From: Xanthobacter flavus
GTDB taxonomy: Bacteria; Pseudomonadota; Alphaproteobacteria; Rhizobiales; Xanthobacteraceae
DNA: 64,000 nt
Assembly: GCF_017875275.1 (NCBI RefSeq)
Contig: NZ_JAGGML010000001.1
Coordinates: 4,857,001 to 4,921,000 of the forward strand
Reading direction: 5' to 3'
Shown: in pieces, positions 15,535-25,605 of the stretch
How the letters are laid out: each line of letters begins with the position of its first letter
Position numbering within the stretch: the stretch's first letter is position 1
The notes under the pieces: model-generated
Database searches by the model: none
The model's input: the letters and a program-made list of their open reading frames with translations, nothing else
Told to the model about the DNA's origin: nothing
Translations under genes and position numbers: made by a program

Positions 15535-15734
15535 ATGGCGGGAGGTCTCAAGGTCGCATCGAAGGCCGGGTTGGAAACATGCTAAGGAACCCGACCCCTT
15601 CGCCGGGCCTTCAACGGGTGTCCTAGGCGGAGGCGTCTGCCCGGTAAAGCATCACAATCTGGCTTCCGCGATTTTGCAGGTGTGAGCATACGCCCTGCAC
15701 ACGGCGGCCCGGCCGACAGAGAGGATATAGCTCA

Positions 15735-16127
15735 ATGCGTCTTGTTCTGGCTTCTGCCCTTGTCCTCGCCGCCGCCACCGGCTCGGCCTATGCCGATCCC
15801 GACGTCGCCAAGGGCGAGACCGCTTTCAAGAAGTGCATGGCCTGCCATGCCATCGGCCCCGACGCCAAGGTGAAGGTCGGCCCGCCGCTCAACGGCATCG
15901 TCGGCGCCAAGTGGGCGCACTTCGAGGGTTATGCCTATTCCCAGGACATCAAGGACGGCGCCGCCGCCGGCAAGGTGTGGGACGCGGCGACGCTCGACGC
16001 CTACCTCACCAATCCCAAGGCTCTGGCCCCCAAGGGCAAGATGGCCTTCGCCGGAATCAAGAACGAGGACGAGCGCAAGGACCTGATCGCCTATCTCGCC
16101 CAGTTCAAGGCGGACGGTTCCAAGTAG
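15735..16127 (+). CDS. Periplasmic class I cytochrome c
   Basis: The 130-residue precursor has a signal peptide (about residues 1-20, ending SAYA), one haem-binding CMACH motif near residue 35 and an axial-ligand region GKMAFAGI near residue 103. It is a soluble c2/c550-type electron carrier of the periplasm. GAGAGGA precedes the ATG. Adjacent C1 genes make electron transfer from methanol or formate oxidation possible, but the family also serves respiration and photosynthesis, so its partner is unknown. Confidence 0.93.
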   Translation: MRLVLASALVLAAATGSAYADPDVAKGETAFKKCMACHAIGPDAKVKVGPPLNGIVGAKWAHFEGYAYSQDIKDGAAAGKVWDAATLDAYLTNPKALAPKGKMAFAGIKNEDERKDLIAYLAQFKADGSK

Positions 16128-16396
16128 GACGCTGGTCGTAAGCCCCGGTCAAAGGCCGCCGCGCATTTTCACAGGACCAGCGCCATCGCATCCTCCATTC
16201 GGGGGATGGAACTGCAGGTCAAGCTTGTTGATTATGCTGGTGCGCCGGTCAGGGCGTCGTCTCCCGAGGGGCGTTCGGGGGGTGAGACAGGCGGGGCCCT
16301 TCGGGTCTCCGCCTGTTTGCGTTGCGGGCGTGCTTTCGGCGCCTGGACTTGCAACCGGGGCCGAGCCGTGGTGTCCCTCCCGCGAGAGGAGCCGCC

Positions 16397-17122
16397 ATGC
16401 CCGAGCACGATTTCCACGCCCAACGCCTGCATGTCGCCGCCGATCTCACGCCGGGCGCCGAGATCGTGCTGGAGCGGGAGGCGGCGCACTACGTCGCCAA
16501 CGTCATCCGGCTCGGCGTCGGTGAGGACATCCTGCTGTTCAACGGCCGTCATGGCGAATGGCGGGCGACACGGATCGCGGGCGGCAAGCGTGAGGTGCGG
16601 CTCGAGGTCTTGCGCGGGACACGTCCCCAGCCGCCTGCGCCGACCCTGGAATACGCTTTCGCGCCCCTGAAGCATGCACGGCTCGACTACATGGTCCAGA
16701 AGGCCGTGGAACTGGGGGCCGGCATCCTGAGCCCCGTCATCACCCGCTATACGCAGGTTGCGCGCGTGAACGGGGAGCGCATGGCGGCCAATGCCATCGA
16801 GGCCGCCGAACAGTGCGGCGTCCTGAGCCTTCCCCGCGTGGAGGAGCCGCGCGCGCTGGACGCATGGCTGGCGTCCCTCCCGGAGGATCGCCTGCTGGTC
16901 TTCTGCGACGAAGCGTCGGCGGTCGAGGACCCCATCGCCGCCCTCAGGCAGGCGCGCCCCGGGCCGGTCAGCGTTCTCATCGGGCCGGAAGGCGGGTTCA
17001 GCCCGGAGGAGCGCGCGCGTATCGCCCCCCGTGGGCTCACCCTCAGCCTCGGCCCGCGCATTCTGCGCGCCGACACCGCCGCCGTCGCGGCGCTGGCTCT
17101 GGTGAATGCCGCGCGGCCGTGA
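16397..17122 (+). CDS. rsmE: 16S rRNA m3U1498 methyltransferase
   Basis: RsmE methylates N3 of uridine 1498 in 16S rRNA. The 241-residue protein has the N-terminal PUA-like domain (HYVANVIRLGVGEDILLFNG) and the C-terminal SPOUT knot with VQKAVELG, VLIGPEGGFSPEE and LGPRILRADTA, the SAM-binding trefoil. The ATG at 16397 follows GAGAGGAG and is preferred to the longer open frame. A 269-base gap without a gene separates it from the cytochrome gene. Confidence 0.95.
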   Translation: MPEHDFHAQRLHVAADLTPGAEIVLEREAAHYVANVIRLGVGEDILLFNGRHGEWRATRIAGGKREVRLEVLRGTRPQPPAPTLEYAFAPLKHARLDYMVQKAVELGAGILSPVITRYTQVARVNGERMAANAIEAAEQCGVLSLPRVEEPRALDAWLASLPEDRLLVFCDEASAVEDPIAALRQARPGPVSVLIGPEGGFSPEERARIAPRGLTLSLGPRILRADTAAVAALALVNAARP

Positions 17123-17374
17123 AGGGGCATTAAACGCCATTGGGGCGGTTTTGTTCCAGTTGGTTTCGATAAATCTATTCTTGCGAATCGCATGCAATGT
17201 ACTTTCGCATTTGTCCATTTCGCGTGCGGTGCGGGAACATATTGAGCTTCCACGCGCATTGAGCGGCGAGATTCACTGCCCAAATTTGGACTGATTTCGC
17301 GTCAGTCTCCCGGAACTTCGCAATGGGATGAGCGTTACTCGCTCGCCGTAGCGTCAGGTTCTGTGGAGGGCTCC

Positions 17375-18496
17375 GTGTCGAACGATTACAGCTTTGGAAT
17401 CGAGGAGGAGTTCTTCGTCGTCGACGCCCACACCAAGGCGGTGCAAAGGCGCATGCCGGCTGGGTTCTTCGATGAGCTGAAGGACCGGCTGGGCGAATCC
17501 GTCTCCGTGGAAATGCTCCAGTCGCAGCTTGAGATCGCTACGCGGCCGACCACCGGCATCGGCAGCGCGCTGGATGAGATCCGCGGGCTGCGCCATGCGG
17601 TGTCGCAGGTCGCGGGGGAGCACGGGCTCGCCGTCATCGCCGCCGGGACCCATCCCACCGCCACCTGGGACGGCGTGCGCGCCACGCGGGCCAATCGCTA
17701 CGACGGGGTGATGAACGACCTCAAGATGCTCGGCGAGCGCAACATGGTGTGCGGCCTGCACGTCCATGTGGAACTGCCCGACCCCGACCAGCGGGTGAAT
17801 GTGATGCGCCGCATGGTGCCCTACATCCCCCATTTCATCGCGCTCTCCACCTCCTCGCCCTTCTGGGGCGCCAAGCAGACCGGCCTGATGGGCTACCGGC
17901 TCGCCGCCTATGACGAGCTGCCGCGCACCGGCCTGCCTGAGATGTTCGAGAACAGCGGCGACTACGAGCGCTATGTGGAGGCCATGGTCGCGGCGCGGGC
18001 CATCACCGACTCAAGCTATGTCTGGTGGGCCATCCGCCCATCGCGCCAGCTGCCCACGCTCGAACTGCGCGCGCCGGACAGTTGCACCCGCTCGGGTGAT
18101 ACGGTGGCCATCGCTGCCCTCTATCGCGCGCTCGTGCGCTTCCTCGTGCGCAATCCCCATCACAATCGCGATGTGGGTCCGGTGGATCGCGCCATCGCAG
18201 ACGAGAACAAGTGGCGCGCCCAGCGCTATGGCGTGCACGGGTCGTTCGTGGACCTCGCCCAGCGCCGCGCCGTGGCGGTGCGGGATGCGGTGGACGGGCT
18301 CGTCAATCTCGTGTCGTCCGACGCCGAGGCGCTGGGCTGTCTCGATGCCTTGCTGCGCGTGCGCACCATCGCCGAGGAGGGTACCAGCGCCGACGTGCAG
18401 CTCGCCGTCTTCCAGGAGGCCCAGCACCGCACCGGCAACCGTACCGAGGCCCTCGGCGCGGTGAAGAGCTGGCTCGCCACCACGACGGTGCAATGA
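17375..18496 (+). CDS. Glutamate-cysteine ligase family 2 (YbdK-type carboxylate-amine ligase)
   Basis: The 373-residue protein is a GCS2-family ATP-dependent ligase. It begins [13 protein letters not shown], the metal-binding GIEEE motif, and includes [29 protein letters not shown] and [11 protein letters not shown]. YbdK of E. coli has weak gamma-glutamyl-cysteine ligase activity; plant and alphaproteobacterial relatives can be true glutathione-pathway enzymes, so the role here is open. The GTG at 17375 is chosen because GGAGGG lies six bases upstream; the GTG at 17363 would place that Shine-Dalgarno inside the gene. Confidence 0.9.
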   Translation: MSNDYSFGIEEEFFVVDAHTKAVQRRMPAGFFDELKDRLGESVSVEMLQSQLEIATRPTTGIGSALDEIRGLRHAVSQVAGEHGLAVIAAGTHPTATWDGVRATRANRYDGVMNDLKMLGERNMVCGLHVHVELPDPDQRVNVMRRMVPYIPHFIALSTSSPFWGAKQTGLMGYRLAAYDELPRTGLPEMFENSGDYERYVEAMVAARAITDSSYVWWAIRPSRQLPTLELRAPDSCTRSGDTVAIAALYRALVRFLVRNPHHNRDVGPVDRAIADENKWRAQRYGVHGSFVDLAQRRAVAVRDAVDGLVNLVSSDAEALGCLDALLRVRTIAEEGTSADVQLAVFQEAQHRTGNRTEALGAVKSWLATTTVQ

Positions 18497-18608
18497 GGCC
18501 GCTGCGAAAGGAACGATTTTCGCCGCCGTTCTTGATCGAGGCCGGTATCTGCCGGCCGACAATATGCTCTAGGCTCCCGGCCGCTTGAACAGGGCCGGAG
18601 GCCGCCCC

Positions 18609-21223
18609 GTGGAGATCGCCGGACAGCACTTCCCGGACGCGGCGCGTCGATCCGCCAACCCCACGGTCGCGGGCGACGCCGGTGCGGGGGCGTTCTGGAC
18701 CGAACCGCATGAGCTGCTCTGCCAGCGCCTCGGCTGCGGCAGTGCGGGCCTCTCCTCCACGGGGGCCGCAGAGCGCCTCGACCGTTTCGGCCCCAACCTC
18801 GACAAGCCTCCCAGCCGCACCGGCCCCCTGCGCGCCTTGCTTCGGCGCCTGCTGGAGCCGCTGATGCTGATGCTCCTCCTCGCCGCCGGGGTCTCGGCGG
18901 CGACGGGAGATGCGGCGAGCGCGGTCATCATCGTCCTCGTCATCGTCGCCTCCATCGGCCTCGACACGGTTCAGGAGGCTCGGGCCTCCAAAGCCGCAGC
19001 GGCGTTGCGCGAGCAGGTGGCGCTCACCGCCGAGGTGTGCCGCGACGGCGTCTTCCGTACCCTCTCAACCGACCGGATCGTGCCCGGCGACGTCTTCCGC
19101 GTGCGCGCCGGCGACATCATCCCTGCCGATGCCGTCATCCTGTCCGCCGATGGCTTTTCCGCGAACGAGGCCGCGCTCACGGGCGAGCCCTTCGCGGTGG
19201 AGAAGCGGCCCGGGGCCGTCTCGTCCACAGTGGCGGCGGAGGCGACGAACGCGCTGTTCAGGGGTGCCGTTGCGCAAAGCGGCGAGGCGGTGGCGCTCGC
19301 CGTGGCCACGGGCCGCGCCACCCTGTTCGGCGCCGCAGCCGCGCTGCTGGCCGAGGATGGCGGGCTTTCACCCTTCCAGCGCGATCTGCGCGCGCTCGGC
19401 TTCGTCATCGCCCGGGCGGCCGGCGTCCTGTCCGTGGCGGTGCTGGCCGTGAACCTCGTGCTGGGTCGGCCGCTGCTGGAATCGCTCATGTTCGCGGTGG
19501 CGCTGGCGGTGGGCCTCACGCCCGAGCTGCTGCCCATGATTACCACCGTGACCCTCTCGCGCGGCGCGGTGCGCATGGCCCAGCGCAAGGTGATCGTGAA
19601 GCGTCTCACCGCCATCCATGACCTCGGCGCCATGACGGTGCTCTGCACGGACAAGACCGGCACCCTCACCTCCGCCGAGATCGTGCTCGCGGCCAGCGAG
19701 GACGGGGGCGGGCAGGCGGCGCACCGGCCCGCCGAGCTTGCCGCGCTGTGCGCGGAGTTGGCCGGCGACCGCAGCTGGATGGATACGGCGCTCGCCGCCG
19801 CCGCGCCGGATGCGGACGACGGCTGGTCGGCGCCCTCCCGCCTCGGCTTCGGCTACGAGCGCCGCCGGGGCTCGGTGCTGGCGGAGCGCGCTGGGGACGG
19901 TGGCGCCGAGCGCCTCCTCGTCTGCAAGGGCGCGCCGGAAGCGGTGATGGACGTCTGCACCAGCCGGCGGGTCGGAGACGCCATAGCCGATCTCGATGCC
20001 GAGGCCCGCGCCGCCCTGGCCGCGCAGCTGAAGCGTCACGGGGAACAGGGACTTCGGGCGATTGCGGTGGCGACGCGCGCCGGCACCCCTGACGGCATGG
20101 CCCGGACCGGCAGCCTTGAGCCGGAGGACGAGTCCGGCCTCGTGCTGGAAGGCTTCTGCCTGTTCGAGGACCCGCCCAAGCCCACCGCTGCCCATGCACT
20201 CACACGGCTCGCGGCGACGGGGGTCAAGGTGAAGGTGCTGTCGGGGGATGACCCCACGGTGGTCGCTCACGTCGCCCGGCAACTCGGCATCGATGCCGCC
20301 GACATGCTCTCCGGCGCCGAAGTCGCGCACCTCAGCGACGATGCGCTGCGGGTGCGCGTGCGCAGCGTGAACGTCTTCGGCCGCATGACGCCGAACCAGA
20401 AGGTGCGGGTGGTGCGTGCCCTGATGGCCGATGGCGAGACAGTCGGCTTCCTCGGCGATGGTGTGAACGACGCGCCCGGCCTGAAGCTCGCGGACGTCGG
20501 CCTGTCGGTGGACGGGGCCACGGGCGTCGCCCGCGCCGCCGCCGACATGATCCTGCTGGCACCCGACCTCGACGTGGTGGCGGACGGGGTGGAGGAGGGG
20601 CGGCGGACCTTCGCCAACATCCTCAAATATGTGCGGATGGGCGCCAGCTCCAATTTCGGAAACATGCTGTCCATGGCGGCGGCAAGCCTCTTCCTCCCCT
20701 TCCTGCCTCTGCTCGCCACCCAGATCCTGCTCAACAACCTGCTCTACGACCTCTCGGAGGTCGGCATCCCCTTCGACGCCGTGGACGAGGCGGATCTCGC
20801 GACGCCGCAGCAGTGGGATATGACGGGGCTGGTGCGCTTCGCGGCAGTGATGGGGCCGCTCTCATCGCTGTTCGACTTCCTCACCTTCGGCGTGCTGCTT
20901 CTGGTGCTCAACACGGGGTGGAGGCGTTCCGCACCGCCTGGTTCCTGGAATCCATCGCCACGCAGGTGCTGGTGGTCTTCCTCATCCGCACCCGCCTGCC
21001 GCTTGGCGAGACACCGCCGGACCGAACGCTTGTTCTTTCGGCCGTCGGCGCATTGGCCGTCGCGTTCGTGGTGCCCCTCAGCGGCCTCGGGGGGTGGTTC
21101 GGCTTCGTCCCGCTGCCGGCGACCACCCTTGCCGCGGTTGCCGGCATCACCCTCGTCTATCTCGCCTGCGCGCAACGGGTGAAGCGCTATGCCATGGGCG
21201 TTGCAACCGTCCATCGGACATGA
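18609..21223 (+). pseudogene. Magnesium-type P-type ATPase (MgtA/MgtB-like), frameshifted near the 3' end
   Basis: The frame encodes a P3B ATPase that would move Mg2+ across the inner membrane. Seen are ALTGEPFAVEKR (actuator TGE), CTDKTGTLTSAE (phosphorylated Asp), the nucleotide domain with KGAPEAVMD, and GDGVNDAPGLK. After VLLLVLNTG at about 20915-20918 (GGGG) the frame changes: the expected last helices, VEAFRTAWFLESIATQVLV through KRYAMG, continue in the minus-one frame to a stop at 21223. One missing G in the run explains it. Read as is, translation ends at 21182 with about 88 unrelated Arg/Ser-rich residues. The GTG at 18609 follows GGAGG; a TTG at 18585 is an alternative. It is a real decay or a homopolymer sequencing error. 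Confidence 0.82.
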
Positions 21224-21251
21224 AAACGGCCGCCGATGAAGCGGCGACCGT
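21222..21251 (-). terminator. Terminator of the fumarylacetoacetate hydrolase-family gene
   Basis: On the minus strand ACGGTCGCC (21251-21243) pairs with GGCGGCCGT (21234-21226), with one mismatch and an eight-base loop, followed by TTTTCA. It lies 28 bases after the minus-strand stop codon and just past the end of the ATPase gene on the other strand. Confidence 0.65.
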
Positions 21252-21278
21252 GAATTACATCGAAGCGACGTGAAAGGT

Positions 21279-22127
21279 TCAGAGCTTGAACGGAACCACC
21301 GTCTGCTGCTGCTCGCCGAGGCCCTCGATGCCGACACGCATCACGTCGCCGGCCTTCAGGAAGCGCGGCGGCTTGAAGCCGAGGCCGACGCCGGGCGGGG
21401 TGCCGGTGGTGATGACGTCGCCGGGATCCAGCACCATGAACTGGCTGATGTAGTGCACCAGGAACGGGATCCGGAAGATCATGGTCTTCATGGAGCCGTT
21501 CTGCACGCGCTCGCCGTTCACTTCCAGCCACATGGCGAGGGTGGAGGTATCGGCGATCTCGTCGGTGGTGACGAGCCACGGACCGAGCGGCCCGAAGGTC
21601 TCGCAGCCCTTGCCTTTCATCCACTGGCCGGAGCGCTCAATCTGGAAATGACGCTCGGAGACATCGTTGCAGATGCAATAGCCGGCAACGTGATCGAGGG
21701 CGTCCTGCTCTTCCACGTAACGGGCACGCTTGCCGATGACGAAGGCGAACTCCACCTCCCAGTCGAGCTTCAGCGAGCCCTTGGGGATCATCACGTCGTC
21801 ATTCGGGCCGACGATGCAGTTCGGCGCCTTGTTGAAGAGCACCGGCTCCTCGGGGATGGGATTGTTGGTCTCGGCCGCGTGGTCCGCGAAATTGAGGCCG
21901 ACCGCGACGAAATTGCCGGGGCGGGCGACGCAGGAGCCCAGGCGCGCCCCCTCGGGCGCGAGCGGCAGGGAGGCGGGATCGAGCGCGGCGATCTTCTTCA
22001 GGCTCTCGGGGGCGAGGGTTTCGCCGTTGAGATCCGCGATGACGCCGGACAGGTCTCGGACCTTGCCGGTTGAATCGATTAGACCCGGCTTCTCTTGTCC
22101 AAAATCGCCGAAGCGGACCAGCTTCAT
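21279..22127 (-). CDS. Fumarylacetoacetate hydrolase-family protein
   Basis: The 282-residue protein has the FAH fold of metal-dependent C-C hydrolases and decarboxylases acting on dicarbonyl acids. Visible are GLNFADHAAETNNPIPEEPV, LDWEVEFAFVIGK (metal-binding Glu residues), and the C-terminal DVITTGTPPGVGLGFKPP loop. This wording is typical of ureidoglycolate lyase-like and 2-hydroxyhepta-diene-dioate isomerase-like members; sequence alone does not decide the substrate. The ATG at 22127 follows CAGGAG; the open frame extends upstream without homology. It is a single-gene unit with its own terminator. Confidence 0.9.
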   Translation of the reverse strand: MKLVRFGDFGQEKPGLIDSTGKVRDLSGVIADLNGETLAPESLKKIAALDPASLPLAPEGARLGSCVARPGNFVAVGLNFADHAAETNNPIPEEPVLFNKAPNCIVGPNDDVMIPKGSLKLDWEVEFAFVIGKRARYVEEQDALDHVAGYCICNDVSERHFQIERSGQWMKGKGCETFGPLGPWLVTTDEIADTSTLAMWLEVNGERVQNGSMKTMIFRIPFLVHYISQFMVLDPGDVITTGTPPGVGLGFKPPRFLKAGDVMRVGIEGLGEQQQTVVPFKL

Positions 22128-22721
22128 CGGGAAACTCCTGATCGAATTGTATGGCGTTGTTCTTGTGCGGGCGGCGCGTGGCGAACGCCGCTCCGTCCAG
22201 GGCGGCGCACGCTCGCGCGGACTTGGGCTCAGGTCAATGGCGCCGGCCACATTTTTCGCCGTCGGGGGACCGCGCGCCCGCGACAGCGATGCGGGGCCAT
22301 CCAGCTGCGTCCACGGCCAATATGCCGCGGCCGGTGCCTCCTCGCAGGCGATGGCAGCCAGAGATGAAGCGGCGCGATTCGACAGGTTGCCGCCTCTGGA
22401 TGTGGCGGGTTCGACTTGATCGCGTTCGGCCTTCGACTATTAGCCGTCTTCCCTGTGCGTGCGGGACCTGCATCTAATCTGTGCAAGACGTTTGATTGGG
22501 CAGGCGGCCTTCCAATTCAAGGGCCGGCGTCATAAAAGGGATACACGACTCCGGCTAAGTCCGGAGCGTGCAAGGCAAGCGTGCCGGACCCTGGGGAAGG
22601 CCATCCGGCAAGCCCGCCGGCGATCTCGAACGGGGCGCCACATCGGTGCCACGATGCCGCCTTAGCCGGTTGAGCCGTCATGGCTTCTCCGTCGGGCCGC
22701 GGGAAAGTGGAGGTATCGGGC
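22128..22721. other. Long divergent intergenic region without a supported gene
   Basis: Nearly 600 bases separate the FAH-family gene from the LpxH-like gene. I see no recognisable RNA or protein. One perfect hairpin, CTCCGG-CTAAGT-CCGGAG at 22549-22566, is present, and the DNA around 22430-22560 is somewhat less GC-rich, as expected for divergent promoters. Short open frames here have no Shine-Dalgarno or family resemblance. Confidence 0.4.
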
Positions 22722-23534
22722 GTGAGCGACAGTCCTGAAACGCGCCGCTTTCGCGCCCTTTTCATCTCGGACGTTCATCTCGGCACCAAGGGGTGCCAGG
22801 CCGAACTGCTCCTCGACTTCCTCAAGTACAATGACGCCGATACCGTCTATCTCGTCGGCGACATCGTCGATGGCTGGCGGCTGAAGGCCAATTGGTACTG
22901 GCCGCAGAAGCACAACGACGTGGTGCAGAAGCTGCTGCGCAAGGGCCGCAAGGGCGCGCGCATGGTCTACCTGCCCGGCAACCATGACGAATTCCTGCGC
23001 GACTATTACGGCACCCACTTCGGCGGCATCGAGGTGGTGGAGACGGCCATCCACGAAGCGGCGGACGGCAAGCGCTACCTCGTGATCCATGGGGACGTTT
23101 TCGATCTGGTCGTGCGCCACGCCCGCTGGCTCGCCTTCCTCGGCGACTGGGCCTACACGGCCGCGCTCGGCATCAACACGTACCTGAACAAGGTTCGCCG
23201 TCGCCTCGGTCTCACCTATTGGTCGCTTAGCCAGTGGGCGAAGCTCAAGGTGAAGAATGCGGTGAATTACATCGGCAAGTTCGAGGAGGCGGTGGCCGAG
23301 GAGGCCAAGCGCCATCAGGTGGATGGCGTGATCTGCGGCCATATCCATCACGCCGTGATCCATGACCAGTTCGGCGTCCGCTATGTGAACTGCGGCGACT
23401 GGGTGGAGAGCTGCACCGCCGTCGCCGAGCATGAGGACGGACGCCTCGAGATCATCTCCTGGACTCGCAAGGTCGAGAAGAAGAGCCCGGCCCAGGAGGG
23501 CGAGGTGGTCGAGGGGGCGCGCGCGGCGGCCTGA
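22722..23534 (+). CDS. LpxH-like metallophosphoesterase (UDP-2,3-diacylglucosamine diphosphatase family)
   Basis: This calcineurin-type phosphoesterase of about 270 residues carries the di-metal motifs in order: ISDVHLGT, VGDIVDGW, LPGNHDEF, VIHGDVFD and GHIHHAVI. It belongs to the COG2908 group, whose known member LpxH cleaves UDP-diacylglucosamine in lipid A synthesis, but alphaproteobacterial relatives next to glycosyltransferases are less well understood. I prefer the GTG at 22722, with GGAGG eight bases upstream, to the ATG at 22680, which adds 14 residues and lacks a clear ribosome site. The stop overlaps the next gene's ATG by one base (TGATG). Confidence 0.88.
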   Translation: MSDSPETRRFRALFISDVHLGTKGCQAELLLDFLKYNDADTVYLVGDIVDGWRLKANWYWPQKHNDVVQKLLRKGRKGARMVYLPGNHDEFLRDYYGTHFGGIEVVETAIHEAADGKRYLVIHGDVFDLVVRHARWLAFLGDWAYTAALGINTYLNKVRRRLGLTYWSLSQWAKLKVKNAVNYIGKFEEAVAEEAKRHQVDGVICGHIHHAVIHDQFGVRYVNCGDWVESCTAVAEHEDGRLEIISWTRKVEKKSPAQEGEVVEGARAAA

Positions 23535-24601
23535 TGCGGGTTCTTGTCGCCACCGATGCGTGGCATCCCCAGATCAACGGCGTGGTGCGGTCCCTGGAGC
23601 ATACCGCCCGCGAGGCCGAGGGCCTTGGCGCGGACATGCAGTTCCTGACTCCGCAGGGCTTCCGCACCGTTCCGCTGCCCACCTACAACGAGATCAGGCT
23701 CGCCCTCGCCACGCCGCGCATGATCATGCGGCGCATCGAGGCCCTGCAGCCGGACTTCGTGCACATCGCCACCGAGGGGCCGATCGGCATCCTGGTGCGC
23801 CGGGCCTGCATCGCCTCGCGACGCACCTTCACCACCTCGTACCACACCAAGTTTCCGGAATATCTGGCCGCCCGCGCCCCGGTGCCGGAGCGGCTGACCT
23901 ATGCGTGGCTGCGCTCCTTCCACAATGCCGGCGGCGGTGTCATGGTGTCGACCGCCACGCTGGAGCGGGACCTTGAGGCGCGCGGGTTCAAGCGGCTGAT
24001 GCGGTGGTCGCGTGGGGTGGATGCGGACATGTTCCGCCCGCGCCCCGAGGCCACGCTGAACCTGCCGCGCCCCGTCTATCTCTTCGTCGGCCGCGTGGCG
24101 GTGGAGAAGAACATCGAGGCGTTCCTCAATCTCGACCTGCCCGGCTCCAAGGTGGTCGTGGGCAATGGTCCGGCCCTCGCCAGCCTGAAAGAACGCTTTC
24201 CGGCCGTGCATTTCCTCGGTGCCAAGGAAGGCGAGGATCTGGCGCAGGTCTATGCCGCCTGCGACGTGTTCTGCTTTCCGAGCCGCACCGACACCTTCGG
24301 CATCGTTCTGCTGGAGGCGATGGCGAGCGGCCTGCCGGTGGCTGCCTATCCGGTAACCGGGCCGACGGACGTGCTGGCCGACGCCACCGAGCCCGTGGGG
24401 GTTCTCGACGAGGATTTGCGCACCGCCTGCCTGAAGGCGCTGGAGCTGTCGCCCGCTGCCGCCCGCCGCTTCGCGCTGCGCTACACATGGCGGGAGAGCG
24501 CCCGCCAGTTCCTCGACAACGTGCTGATTGCCCACGATATCGGGCCCATCGCGCGGCGCTATCGCCTTCGGCGGCGGCGTCGGGTAGCTTCCGGCGCATG
24601 A
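23534..24601 (+). CDS. GT4-family glycosyltransferase
   Basis: The 355-residue protein is a GT-B glycosyltransferase. The N-terminal half opens with VATDAWHPQINGVVRSLEHT, typical of glycosyltransferases related to GDP-mannose-dependent alpha-mannosyltransferases acting on glycolipids; the donor-binding half has FVGRVAVEKNIEAFL and PSRTDTFGIVLLEAMASG with its conserved Glu. No signal peptide or transmembrane helix is seen, so it is probably a cytoplasmic or membrane-associated enzyme. Coupling with the phosphoesterase gene (one-base overlap) and the dehydratase gene (ATGA overlap) indicates one operon. A glycolipid product is inferred. Confidence 0.88.
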   Translation: MRVLVATDAWHPQINGVVRSLEHTAREAEGLGADMQFLTPQGFRTVPLPTYNEIRLALATPRMIMRRIEALQPDFVHIATEGPIGILVRRACIASRRTFTTSYHTKFPEYLAARAPVPERLTYAWLRSFHNAGGGVMVSTATLERDLEARGFKRLMRWSRGVDADMFRPRPEATLNLPRPVYLFVGRVAVEKNIEAFLNLDLPGSKVVVGNGPALASLKERFPAVHFLGAKEGEDLAQVYAACDVFCFPSRTDTFGIVLLEAMASGLPVAAYPVTGPTDVLADATEPVGVLDEDLRTACLKALELSPAAARRFALRYTWRESARQFLDNVLIAHDIGPIARRYRLRRRRRVASGA

Positions 24602-25599
24602 GCGCCTCAGAGATTCAGCCCGCCCCGCTTCCCACTGCCGAAGATGTCGATGCAGCCGCCGCGCGGCTGCTCGGTTTCGCCGTGCGTACGCCTCTGGTGT
24701 TCTCGCCGGTGCTGAGCGAGCGCGCCGGCGCGGATGTCTTCCTGAAGCCCGAGACGTTGCAGCGCACGGGCTCTTTCAAGTTCCGCGGCGCCTTCAATCG
24801 CATGGTGCAGATCCCGGAAGAGGCGCGCGCCGCCGGCGTCGTCGCCTGCTCCTCCGGCAACCACGCGCAGGGCGTCGCCGCTGCGGCGAAGATCCTCGGC
24901 ATGCCGGCCGTCATCGTCATGCCCCACGACGCCCCGGCGCTGAAGCGCGACCGCACCCGCGCGCTTGGCGCGGAGGTGGTTGGCTACGATCGCCGCACCG
25001 AGGATCGCGATGCCATCGCCCGCGCCATCGCCACCGAGCGCGGAGCCATCATGGTGCCGCCCTATGACGATCCCCACATCATCGCCGGGCAGGGCACGGT
25101 GGGTCTGGAGATCGTGCAGGATCTCGCCGCGCTCGGCCGCGTGCCGGACCTTGTGGCGGCCAACGCCTCCGGCGGCGGCCTCGTGGCCGGCATCGCGCTG
25201 GCCGTGAAGCGCGTCGCGCCGCAGGCGCGGGTGGTGGTCTGCGAGCCGGCCGGCTTCGACGACCACGCCCGCTCCTTCCGCTCCGGCGTGCGCGAGCGCA
25301 ATGCCCAGCCGGACGGCTCGTTCTGCGACGCACTGCTGGCCCCGACGCCCGGCGCCATCACCTTCGAGATCACCCGCCGCATCGTCGGCGAGGCTGCGGC
25401 CGTAACCGACGCCGAGGTGGCGCGCGCAGTCGAATATGCCTTCCGCGAGCTGAAGCTCGTAGTGGAGCCGGGCGGCGCCGTGGCGTTGGCGAGCCTGCTG
25501 GAGGGGCGGCTCGGCGTCTCCGGCGGTACGGCGGTGATCGTGCTGTCCGGCGGCAATGTGGATGCGGAAACTTTCGCCCGCTGCCTCGCCGCCGCCTGA
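24598..25599 (+). CDS. Threonine/serine dehydratase, PLP fold type II
   Basis: The 333-residue enzyme would deaminate threonine or serine to 2-oxo acids. The PLP lysine is in ETLQRTGSFKFRGAFN; the cofactor contacts CSSGNHAQGVA and NASGGGLVAG (an S-for-G variant of the phosphate-binding SGGGGL loop is not needed, since NASGGG aligns) are present, as is LSGGNVD near the C-terminus. It lacks the regulatory ACT domain of IlvA, so it resembles catabolic or serine racemase-like members. The ATG overlaps the glycosyltransferase stop (ATGA), which defines the start. Confidence 0.9.
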   Translation: MSASEIQPAPLPTAEDVDAAAARLLGFAVRTPLVFSPVLSERAGADVFLKPETLQRTGSFKFRGAFNRMVQIPEEARAAGVVACSSGNHAQGVAAAAKILGMPAVIVMPHDAPALKRDRTRALGAEVVGYDRRTEDRDAIARAIATERGAIMVPPYDDPHIIAGQGTVGLEIVQDLAALGRVPDLVAANASGGGLVAGIALAVKRVAPQARVVVCEPAGFDDHARSFRSGVRERNAQPDGSFCDALLAPTPGAITFEITRRIVGEAAAVTDAEVARAVEYAFRELKLVVEPGGAVALASLLEGRLGVSGGTAVIVLSGGNVDAETFARCLAAA

Positions 25600-25605
25600 C
25601 GCATC

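Noticed and set aside
16140-16396. A small plus-strand frame starting ATGGAACTGCAGG before rsmE
   Set aside because: It continues out of frame into rsmE with Arg/Ser-rich, non-homologous sequence and no ribosome site.
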